DNA of 64,000 nt from Jacaranda mimosifolia (taxonomy: Eukaryota; Streptophyta; Magnoliopsida; Lamiales; Bignoniaceae), in the NCBI GenBank assembly GCA_018894105.1, contig CM032117.1:42456501-42520500 (forward strand). Reading direction: 5' to 3'. A program made the translations under genes and the position numbers. How positions within the stretch are numbered: position 1 is the first letter of the stretch; every line of letters starts with the position of its first letter. Below the pieces are notes generated by a model. It was not told the origin of the DNA. It searched no databases and was given only the letters and a program-made list of their open reading frames with translations. Below, piece after piece: positions 1 through 9,267 of this stretch.

Positions 1-551
1 TGTGAGGTCGAAGTTGCATGACTTGAAGCTTCAAGACCCTTGAGAGAAGTTGGAGCCTTTTCACCAGCTACCTTAGCTGCAACATCCTCTCTCATTTGGT
101 GAGCTAGCGATCATAGTAGCAAGAATGTCCATGTTTGAAATACAAAAAATAAAAGTAAGAAAATATACAAGGAAAGAAAAAAGTGGAAGAAAAGAGAAAA
201 TTACCTAAAGTACTATGAGATCAAATAGGCACATGAGAGAGATTGGCTATTTTTAGGACATGTTCAGTTACGAGAGATGGAAGTGAAAAGTGACGGTTAG
301 TTAAAGAGTCTTTAACAAAACCCTCATCCTAGAAAGTCTCCTTTGAGGATGCAAAGTTAGGTTCATTAGTTTACCATTCTCGGGTCACATTCCAAGGATT
401 GTGGGGAGGTGCCTTAAGGTAGGACTACTTATGTTTCCACAATCTAGCATAAGAAATAAAGATTGGTTAAGAAACAAGTATAAAGTTGAGCAATCACATA
501 ATAAAACCTTTGGATATTTGAGCTCATAGAAAAATTAACATGAAACAAGTT
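1..551. other. No recognised gene
   Basis: AT-rich sequence without a long open frame. It probably belongs to the same decayed minus-strand gypsy remnant as the segment that follows, but I recognise no motif here. Confidence 0.4.
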
Positions 552-761
552 CTAAAAATTTACAAAAAAGGGCTTGAGGTCGAAATATTTCATTATTAAG
601 AAAAAATCCAAAATATTCCTAGTGGAGTTTGGAACTAACTCAGTTGGGAAAACTCCTATGTGGCGAATGATGTTAGCGACCAATTCTGCTATAGGAAAAC
701 AAAGACCTGCTTCTAATACAAAGACATAGAAATCTAAGTAGTTATGTGGGGGGTCGTCCAT
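552..761 (-). pseudogene. Gypsy-type gag/transposase-like fragment
   Basis: This is a 69-codon open frame on the minus strand. The stretch LCFPIAELVANIIRHIGVFP, followed by LVPNSTRN, resembles the conserved start of the plant 'transposase (putative), gypsy type' domain (Pfam PF04195), which is found in gag-like proteins of some Ty3/gypsy elements. Only this short piece is readable. The flanks on both sides have stops in all frames, and no LTR or primer-binding site could be tied to it. I read it as a degraded internal fragment of an old gypsy element. The family match is made from memory of the motif and could be wrong. Confidence 0.4.
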
Positions 762-2189
762 AGTTTGATCTAGCTGAGGCTATATTATCTTATAAATTTG
801 AGGAATGAAGAACCTCTTGAGAAGCTTATAAATTATTCTATCTAAAAGGAGAGATTTGGAGGCAACCAGATCCTTAGGGTTATAAACCTTATAAGAGAAG
901 CAACCACATTTGGAGAGTTATTGTATCATCGAATTTGAGAACTACTACCTACTCTGTGGCATCTAGACCAATTACCTCTTGAGGGACATTAATTGAACTA
1001 GAGCTACTACTAAAATCACTAAAACTATTACTTGAATCGCTAGAGTTATGGCTATTGAATGACTCGTCTCACTACTTGATGATAATTCCAAGAAACTATT
1101 AAAAATAAAGGAAAAGCAATAGAAATTACAGCTTTCTAAAGGCTTGGAGGTCGTAACAAATGGATACAAGGTTGCTAAATTTGTTAGAATCAAAAATAAA
1201 AATGAAGTTGAACCCTTATATATATATATGATAAACCTTGGTAAAGGTGCCAAATAAATGGTGTAGATTGAATGGAGGTGATGAATCCAACAGCTATTGA
1301 TGTGTGTTTTTTCAAATTCAACTATTAGGATGAGGTAAGTGAAATTCAAATTTTTTATAGGAAAAGGCATGAAGTAATAAATAAAGCAAAAACCTTAAAA
1401 GTCACGACTTAAGACATGAATTATGCTTCCCATTCTTCCAAGCTAAAAATAAAGGAATAGGGGAGTTAATGATATGGGGAAAGAGGTAAGATGACAAAGT
1501 AGCCCACTCTAAACTAAAGAAAATGACTAAAGAACCCAAAAGATCCATATGTGTCTAATGGGGTGAATTAACCTAGTGCGACAACTAGATACCTAGTTGC
1601 CATCTCGACGAATGTTTGAGTAAATCTCCAGGCCTCTTTGTAACTTGAAAAGGACTGCTCTGTGCACCAGCACCCTTATAAATACTCTCAACTTCATTCC
1701 ACCACATGTTGCACTCTACAAAACTTATTATATAACGACCTAAACTTTACATTACTACGATTTCATTCACCTACCTGACCTAACCGTTAGAAAGGTATTG
1801 TTGGGACTCTTCCATCGTTACTCTAATGTTTTCTTTATGTTTCAAGGGCTAGGACCTATAGTTCTACTGTTTATCAGGGAAGAATATAAATGATTGGTTT
1901 TGAGTTCCCCTATTTAGTTGACCCAGATCACTTCATACACTTCTTTGATGGGTGAAAAGGGCCATTACACTGTGTAAATGCATTTAGGGCATAAACAATT
2001 AGTATATATATATGTATATGATTTTACCAAATAGAAATATTGTACTCTTTACAAGACAAGCTACCTAAATTGACAAGTATAGCTTTGACAGTTGTTTTAT
2101 TTGCCTGAAATCCCATAGATAGAAAATGAATTAGTAAAGAAGAAATAAGACATATTCCTTGAATCATATGAATAATTGAAGAGAGTTAT
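762..2189. other. Non-coding AT-rich stretch
   Basis: No gene recognised. It contains a short TA repeat near 1219-1231 and a TATAAATA motif near 1677 followed by a pyrimidine-rich stretch. That could be the promoter of a decayed LTR, but no LTR borders were found. Confidence 0.35.
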
Positions 2190-2200
2190 TTTCAATTATG
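2190..2200. repeat. Target-site duplication, left copy (Mutator-like element)
   Basis: Sequence TTTCAATTATG. The identical 11 bases are found at 5990-6000 in the same orientation, directly outside the opposite inverted end. Confidence 0.7.
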
Positions 2201-2410
2201 TAAAAATATAAAGTTTTTCTTGGAATCATACCCTACTAGCAAGTTAGGACTTTAGCTTTTTGGATCTTATAATTGGTATACTAGCTCTTGAAATTTAGCA
2301 ATTTGAGGACAAATTGGGCCTAAATAATAATTTCCACTAACCCAAGTTTGCGTGGTAGTTGAATTGGCACCACAAGACGTCTTTTTGTCAAATGTTTGTT
2401 CTTTCCCCTA
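2201..2410 (+). repeat. Left terminal inverted repeat of the Mutator-like element
   Basis: Its reverse complement matches 5790-5990. Shared landmarks are the runs CCTACTAG, GACTTTAG/GACTTTAA, TTGAAATTTAGCAATTTGAG and CAAACTTGGG/CAAGTTTGCG. The outer end begins with an A-rich stretch (AAAAATA), as in many plant MULE ends. Similarity fades inward past about 2400. Confidence 0.7.
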
Positions 2411-2559
2411 AATGGGCGCTTCATGTAGCTCCTACTACAATAAATTAAATTCACATATAGGCCCCCCAGCCCAACTCAAAAATACGGATCAAAAATAAAA
2501 AGAAAAAAAAGAAGAAAAGTAGAAAAGAGATAAATGTTGAAATCCCCCTCCAACGTCAC

Positions 2560-3080
2560 CTTCTCCTTCAACGTTAGCAGAAGACAAATTTCTTTCTTAG
2601 CGCAAAAAATCAGTCACTATAGAACACCAACATCAACCCCAAAAATGGTTGCTGCCCACAAACTATGATTTACGATAGCCTTTACCTTATTTACCTTATC
2701 GTCCCTCTCTCATGCGCCTGTCCTATTTTTTTTACACCTTCTTCTCCTTCACATCTCTACCACCCCCACCTCCTCATCCCTTTTACCACCACCTTCCTCA
2801 TAGATGTCTCCATGGACCACTACATTACCCAACTACATTCTTCCAACAAGTAAATTCTTTCGCGTCTTCCCTTAAATCTCTCCACCCTTCCCTCATCGTC
2901 TTCATTCTCTCTCTTTCTTCCTTCCACATTTTGTGTTGATTATTAAGAAATTCTCAAGTTCAACTTATTCTAAAAGGTTGTTGAGAAAGCAATGGCATTC
3001 TTCTTGAAGCTCTCTATCCCTAAAGTCCAATCGTTGTAGGGATAATGAAAACATAAATTCATTTAAAGTGAAACTAAAAA
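2560..3080 (+). other. C-rich gene-like segment inside the Mutator-like element
   Basis: The base composition shifts to pyrimidine-rich, gene-like sequence with many CCT, TTC and CTC triplets. Two overlapping open frames begin at 2665 and 2712, but neither resembles a protein family I know. Because it lies inside the inverted ends and beside the PPR fragment, it may be captured 5' leader or coding DNA from a host gene, possibly the same one. Function unknown. Confidence 0.3.
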
Positions 3081-3209
3081 TAATTTTCTAGAAACATTCA
3101 AGCCTGGGTTTTATTGCAAGCTAGAAAATCCAAAAAATTGACTCAAAAAATAAAAGCATTCACTCTAAGAAAATAGAGGATTTAGAACCTCTATCCCCTT
3201 CGAAGGACG

Positions 3210-5246
3210 TGCTGGAAGAGTTTCGTAGCCAATTAGATTGGCATCTTTAGCTAGTCTTGTAGAACAATCTTATTTGATTGATATTATATAAATAACCATC
3301 TTCATCTTATGCAATATTGATATTCTTTACAATGATTTGGTCAAAACCCTTAAAATCATATAAGACTATGAGACTTAGTCATGTATATGATCGTGATCAT
3401 GACACAAGTCACATAATTGTAGGGACAATGGCATCTAAGATACGGATAGACTTACACTAATGATTCATATTCCAAGGAGTTGGATATTACCCTGTTTCAT
3501 GGGCAATCTATGTACAAGACATAGATGTATGCTGATAAGTGTTTGTTAGAGAACAAGCTCACAGAAGACTCAACTTAGAGAATCTATAAGATAGGCAGAG
3601 CGGCTTGTCAGTAATGGAAAGTTTTCTAACTTATGATAGTACATATAATCAGTCCCTAAACTTGAGGTTCTATAATAGCCTCGTGCTTAGGTCCCTATAC
3701 TTCAACATTGATCTCGACCATCTCATGGGCACGTAGAACTCATCTTAGGCACAAGCTACCTAAGTATGGATATTGGTGAGTTACAATAGAGAATTTGTTC
3801 ACTAATCGTAAAGAACGAGTTAAGTTCCTATGTGTTCTATGATGACCAATTATGAAAAATCATTGTGCAAAAGAGTATGATAATTTGGAAATGTAGTATC
3901 CAAAGATGAGCTAATTGGAACCACTCATTAAGAATAGATGCATAGTTAGTATGGTTATTAGGAAACTGGCAAATATCTTGACTTAGGCCTCAATCGGGAC
4001 ATAGAAAATAGAAAGATTGTATTTTCATGATAATCTTAAGCGGAAAGGTTCACACTAATTAATTTATCTAATTGTTTGGGCTCCATAGGCTTGTAACTAG
4101 ACATTGATTATGGATATTGGGTGCTCTTGAATTTATGGAGATTAATTCAAGAGAAATTAATGAAAAGAAATTTTAATTAATCAAAATATTTGATAAGTCA
4201 CAAAGAGTTGTGAGCCCATATCTAATTTATTAGTTAACTTAAAGAGTCACACACAAAAACCTTGGAGTAAACTAGTAAATATAGAGATGTTATCTAAAGA
4301 GTTAGATAAGTTGAGTTGTCAAATGTAGGAGGCGAGTTTTTGACTAGTTTAATTAGTTTAAAGAGTTAAATTAAGAAAATTAAATCACGAATTTAATTTA
4401 ATTAGACCATGTGATAAATTAAACCAGTCTAGCTAATTTAAAGAGTTAGATTATACCAATTGAATTAAAAAGTTGATTTCATTGGTGCAAGAGGCAAATT
4501 AATTTTGGAGAAAAAGTTTAAATAAAAGAGTCTATTTAAAAATGTAAGAATAATTGATTGGCCAATTAAAATAGAGATTTTAATTGGTGCAATTAAATAT
4601 TCTATATAGGATGTGATATGGCATCCAAGTGGTCCATTCAGGAGGAGGAAGAATCTAGAGCATTGCTAATGTAATTTGATAATCTAAAATCTTCAGACAG
4701 CCATTACAAATACCCCTTGAGGACCACATGTGGCCAGTCATTTCTACAACCTTTTCACATATTTTGTGATTTTATTTTCTCTTCAAAATTGCTCTCTCAT
4801 CTCTCCTCTAACTTGCTAGCTTTTCCTCCAACCTTTCTCTCTTCTTTAAATTCTTCCTAAATCATTATTCTCTATAGCTTAGAATTTTGATCTGTGTGCT
4901 TAACCGAGGTGTGGACAAATTAGAGGCACTACAATTGGAGAACTTTGGAGTGAATCAAAATTTGATCTATGGAGGACATTTTTGGAGGCTTTAGTAATGG
5001 TTTTCTTCTCCTTCTAGCAGTTGAATTTGATTGAGCATGAGGAGGCATTTCTAGCTTGCATTGGTGCTTGAAGATAGTGATCTTCTTCTTCTTAAGTGAC
5101 ATATTTGATCAAGGTAACAATATTTCACTTTTTTGAATCCAAAATTAGAGGCATAAGATGATACTAGTGTTAATGAATTCAAGTTTTGTTTAAATTCAAT
5201 TGTTGAGATTAATTATCCATTGCAATTGGTGTCTTGAATATCTTCA
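3210..5246 (+). mobile_element. Copia LTR (solo), same family as Copia-2
   Basis: It begins TGCTGGAAGAG and follows the same order of landmarks as the Copia-2 LTR at 29205-31414. These are the 'gcatctaagatacggatagacttacac' block near 3431 (written here only as a landmark), TTGTTAGAGAACAAG, the GGGCTCCATAGGCTTG block near 4080, the repeated TTAAAGAGTTA arrays near 4230-4450, and the ATTTAAA/AATTAAT-rich part. Divergence from Copia-2 is high, so this is an old copy. The 3' edge is approximate. A TGGTGTC next to 5228 could be a decayed primer-binding site, and no convincing 5-bp duplication is seen. No internal region follows, so it is a solo LTR or a truncated 5' LTR. Confidence 0.6.
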
Positions 5247-5253
5247 CTTTTAG

Positions 5254-5622
5254 GATACGAATGAGATGTTTAAGAAGATGAATAAGGCAAGTTTGATCCC
5301 TAATGTGGTGGTTGTGCTTGGTGGTTTGTGCAAAGGTGGGTTGATGTAAGAGGCAATAAAGCTATTTGGTTTAATACATGAGAAAGGCATGATTGTGGAG
5401 GTAGTTGCATACACTGTTGTGGTGGAGAGCATGTATAAGGGTCACAAGTTTGATGATGCAGTAAGAATTTTTAAAGTGTTGGAAGATTATGTTAGTTCAA
5501 GGGCTATATAGTGAGAAGAGGTTGGATAATGCATATGGTTTCACTATTGAAATATTGGAGGTTGGAGATTCCTTAAATTTGGGAACTTTCACACGATTGA
5601 TTGATGGGTATTACAAGTGGTG
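5254..5622 (+). pseudogene. Pentatricopeptide repeat (PPR) protein fragment
   Basis: PPR proteins are arrays of 35-residue helical hairpins that bind organellar RNA. From 5254 the frame reads DTNEMFKKMNKASLIPN, then VVVVLGGLCKGGL, a stop at 5341, then EAIKLFGLIHEKG and YTVVVESMYKGHKFDDAVRI. A frameshift near 5498 moves the reading to GLYSEKRLDNAYGF and LIDGYYK. About three P-class repeats are covered, with the helix-B and turn residues (CK.G...EA..LF..M..KG) clearly recognisable. It looks like the C-terminal half of a small single-exon PPR gene of the At4g38150 type, which I infer from memory of that protein. With one stop and at least one frameshift it is not functional. It lies inside the Mutator-like element. 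Confidence 0.7.
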
Positions 5623-5789
5623 GTAGGCTTCCAAGAATAGTGGGAATTTTTGCTTTGCAAAATCTTGAAGAAAATGATGAGAGCTTTTTTTTTCTTTTCT
5701 CGCATGTATTTTTGAATTATTTTGGCATCTACATGTGTATTTAATTTGTTGGATTGCTAAGTAAGATGCCATGCCAGCATCCACGTAGG

Positions 5790-5990
5790 CAAATAGGGAA
5801 AACATTTGGTGACAAGATGCCAATTTAGATGCCACATAAACTTGGGATGGTGAAATTTTTGATTCAAGTCAAATTAATCCTCAAATTGCTAAATTTCAAG
5901 AGTTACTGCACTTATTATAAAGCTAGAAAAAGTTAAAGTCTTAATTTACTAGTAGGTTATAGTCACATGACCAATTTTGTATTTTTGCGT
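5790..5990 (-). repeat. Right terminal inverted repeat of the Mutator-like element
   Basis: Inverted partner of 2201-2410. Reading the minus strand, it starts CGCAAAAATACAAAATTGG and carries the same ordered landmarks, including CTCAAATTGCTAAATTTCAA on the plus strand. It differs from the left end by scattered substitutions and small indels. Confidence 0.7.
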
Positions 5991-6000
5991 TTCAATTATG
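5990..6000. repeat. Target-site duplication, right copy (Mutator-like element)
   Basis: Sequence TTTCAATTATG, a direct copy of 2190-2200. The size fits the 9-11 bp duplications made by Mutator-like transposases. One or two of the bases may belong to the terminus. Confidence 0.7.
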
Positions 6001-6856
6001 AACATTGGCATAAAAAAAGAAATATATAATAATATATAAAGTGAGGTTATACAGAACCTCAAAATATATGAAAGAGAATAAAGATGGACCAAGCTACTTA
6101 TTAATACAATTAAAATCACTATAGCTGAGCTATATAATAGAGGGCCAAAAGTGCACTACGAGTTAGACTAATATGCTAATTTAGTGAACTCTCTTATATG
6201 TAATAATGTGGCAATGAATCTCTCTTCATAATTATAGGTGCTCTACAAATATTTTAGGGAACTTTTCCTTCACACTACTCACCAGCATTATCTTCCACAA
6301 GAACTATATCGCCAACTAAGCCTAAAAAAACTCAACTACTTATCTTCCTATCAATATCTAAGAGAGTATATAAAAGGAATGTTTCCTTTTAAGATCTGCT
6401 TACATTCGGTGATGATAATAGATGAAGGCCTACATTTAAGTCTGATCTGAATATTATAAGCCCAGTAGAATAAGAATATTGGATGAGGGCAAATTAGACA
6501 TCCTTCATTTGGGTTGGGACAACATTATTTATGGACTTGGTCTTGGTGTGATGTTATTCATATTTGTATTCTTGTCTTTGTAAACTCAAAAGTAATTTAC
6601 CATTTTAGCCTTATACCATGAGCAAGCAAAAATCACATCATTTATTGTGGTGGACATCAATAAAAGTTTTGTTTGTTAGCTTTTTGTTTGATATAAAAAA
6701 GCATTCAAAATGAGAAAAGAAAACTTTCTTCATCTCCATAGTATTCTCTAAAGTCATTGTAGGTTCTATTGGTATAAAAGATGAGAGAAAAAAATAGAAT
6801 AAACAAAGAAAAAAGGAAAAAGGGGCGACAGTAAATGTTGTTTCTTACATGAATTT
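6001..6856. other. No recognised gene
   Basis: AT-rich flank of the Mutator-like element. A 70-codon open frame at 6238-6450 has no recognisable motif. The composition is unlike coding sequence. Confidence 0.4.
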
Positions 6857-7596
6857 TGTAAGACATGTAGCCCTAAGAAGGGGTGAATTAGGTGAAATAC
6901 AAATTTTCCTTTTGAAAAAGTTTTTGTATCTGGTAGAGTTGCACTGGAAGTTTTAGAGTAAGTAGCATGAATTAAAGTTAATGTAAAGTAAAAAAGACGT
7001 GAGATTTACAGTGGTTTGGGAAATACCAACATCTACTACCTGAGCTTTTACTTAAGATTTTAAGCTGTAAGTTCCACTAAAAATTCAAAGAGAATTAGTA
7101 AAATAATAGTTCAATAAATTGAAAAATCAAAATGAAACACTTGTAACTCCAATTAACAAACCGATACAATGAGGAAAGAAAACAATTAGATGTCCCTATC
7201 ACCATGAGATTACATCACCGATGGAAATTCTAGCTAGAATGAGTTAACCCACTACTTTTCCTTCTCCACCAATACTAATCCAAGAAAGCTAAGAGATGTG
7301 ACCTAATTATACTGAAAGCAAAAGCTTGTTCAAACAGATGCATCTCTTTAGATTTAAATAGTAATCTTCTTATGCTTAACTGCAATGATAACCTGGCATA
7401 ATTAAACTTTTGCCTTTTGCAAAAACAATTTGTCATGAATCTTTGTATCAAATTAAGAATAAATCTTGTGTGGCATTTAACCAAGTGTATTAAGAAACAA
7501 AATCATCTGATTATAGAATTTGACAATTTCTCAATCATCACAATAAAAACAAAATAGTTGTTAATCATCAAAACTAATTATAGAAAATTCTTAACA
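6857..7596 (-). repeat. 3' LTR of the Sirevirus-like copia fragment
   Basis: On the minus strand it starts TGTTAAGAATTTTC at 7596, directly after a purine-rich tract. It ends after CCTAATTCACCCCTTCTTAG, near 6857-6866. The CCTAATTCACCCC...CTTAG motif just inside the end is shared with the Copia-1 LTRs at 16055 and 28020. The exact last base is uncertain (TG at 6857 or 6866). No second LTR copy is present. Confidence 0.6.
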
Positions 7597-7608
7597 ATCT
7601 CCATGATG
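7597..7608 (-). promoter_or_regulatory. Polypurine tract next to the 3' LTR
   Basis: Minus strand CATCATGGAGAT immediately precedes the LTR start, the position and sequence type (GGAGAT-TGTT) that primes plus-strand synthesis in plant copia elements. Confidence 0.55.
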
Positions 7609-7949
7609 TAGGTTTATCTTACCTCTTACTTAGGCTTAATTAGAACAAACCCAACCTCAAAATAGTAGCTTGAAAATCGGCCAAAAATAAACTAATATTA
7701 ACACCCTTGATATTATTCTGACTTGGACATGAGAGTTACCTAATGAGCCTAGCATATAGTCTTGTTTTATTCAAAAGCTCAATCCATACTTAATGTGCAC
7801 ATATTTTCCCTTAGATCACCATCTTATTTAATGTCCTTGATCGCATAGACATTGTAACCTTAAAAGATTTCCACCTACAAATAGCTCTTCATTTGCCTCT
7901 TCAGGTACTCTTTTTATATTTTTTATACTTATTATGTTAAATTCCTAGA

Positions 7950-8960
7950 AAGCTATTTTATAACCATTTTACTAACTTGGACGACAAAGGATTTTCGTTG
8001 AGATCATTCCTAGCACCCATAATGATTTCATGCTTCAGGTTCAACTCTAGGCTTGCTAACAACTTGGAAATAGGTTGGTATGAAAGCTTGTGCAAACAAA
8101 ATAGTCATCAAATAGTTTACCCATGGGAAGACCTTTAAATAGGTTTGTGCACTCCCACTCGAAAATAAACGGTGAGCTTAGGTGAAAAGATGGGAATAGA
8201 CCTCATTCGCTAAAGTAAAGAATCTTATGCCATCAAGGGACAAATTAAGATGAGCATTAATAGTATCAGCAGTAAGTGAAAGATGATAACCTAGAAGAAA
8301 GCAATAAAAAATAATAGATTAAGAAGAGTCATTTTCCTCATAAGTGAGGTTGGCATAAAATAATCGAATGGTGAGCAGTTAGGAGATTTCATTAGTAAAA
8401 TGAGCTTACCTCCACTGAGAGTAGAAAGTTAGTTAAAGACTTGAGGACTAGGCAAATTCTAAAAATCAATGGCACACCCACAATTGATTGCATGATGAGA
8501 AATGTTCGTGGAATAGTTATAGGCATCCTTGGAGATCATAAATTTGATGGAGTCAACTAAGGAATCAAAATCCTACTTTCGAAAGATAAGGTCAATAAAA
8601 AGGTTCATTTGCCAAAAGAGATGGAAAAGATAATTTCGTTGGAAAAGGTGTTGAAGTAATAGAAAAGGTTTGAATGACTATAAAAGGATTTCGACAAGGG
8701 CTAAAGTTTGGAAAATAGCTCTTTCATCTGATATGGTTTTAGGTTACCGTGAGAGAAAACCAAGTTTTGACTACAGTACGACATCAATATAAGACTAGGT
8801 GAATGAGAGAACGATTTTGATTGTAACGAGGCCTTAGAACATCGGTAATGGTGGTCAACACAAGAGAGTGGTGGCATGAGGAACCACCAGACAGATTCTA
8901 TTCTTTAAGATAATAGGGTTTTGGTGAGAAGGTAGAAGAGCAAGAAGTGGGTTTGCCAGA
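7950..8960 (-). pseudogene. Degraded extra ORF downstream of RNase H (envelope-like or 'plant transposon protein' domain)
   Basis: Between RNase H (ends about 9268) and the 3' LTR lie about 1.6 kb. In the minus frames short coding-like pieces can be read, notably IRLFYANLTYEENDSS and LSLTADTINAHLNLSLDGI near 8200-8360. The 'FYANL ... I.LT...I...L.L...G' pattern recalls the domain common in the extra ORF of Sirevirus-type copia elements and in the annotated 'putative plant transposon protein' domain. Frames change repeatedly and stops are frequent, so no product is made. The assignment rests on this short pattern plus position and is tentative. Confidence 0.4.
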
Positions 8961-9267
8961 GTGGGATCATTATTTGGTACATAGCTTGTGAAATGGTATG
9001 ACTAGCTCATTTTATTCTATCATTAGTGAAAGAAAAATTAGAGAGATGAAGAACAAGGAGGAAGACTGTTTGTTTTCTTTCTTTCTTTTTTTTTGGTTTT
9101 GGTGTTCTTTTCTATTGTGCAAAGAAAATAGATAGAGTTAATGTAATAATTCAAATACAGAAGTTATGATGGTATAGTAAATTCCAAGAAGGAAAGTAAA
9201 AGATCTTTTACATATTTTCAAGAATAAGAATATTAGTGAAAGTTTATTTTAAGAATGAAAACTCTAA

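Larger units (their letters stand above)
2201..5990. mobile_element. Mutator-like element carrying a PPR gene fragment (Pack-MULE-like)
   Basis: Two inverted terminal regions of about 200 bp (2201-2410 and about 5790-5990) face each other. Immediately outside both lies the same direct repeat TTCAATTATG, 9 to 11 bp depending on where the ends are set. Long inverted ends plus a 9-11 bp target duplication are the hallmark of Mutator-like DNA transposons. No transposase is visible, so the element is non-autonomous. Inside are a C-rich gene-like block (2560-3080), a 2-kb copia-type LTR (3210-5246) and a degraded PPR gene fragment (5254-5622). A Mutator element carrying host gene pieces is called a Pack-MULE. 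The LTR appears to be a later insertion into the captured DNA. Confidence 0.7.
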
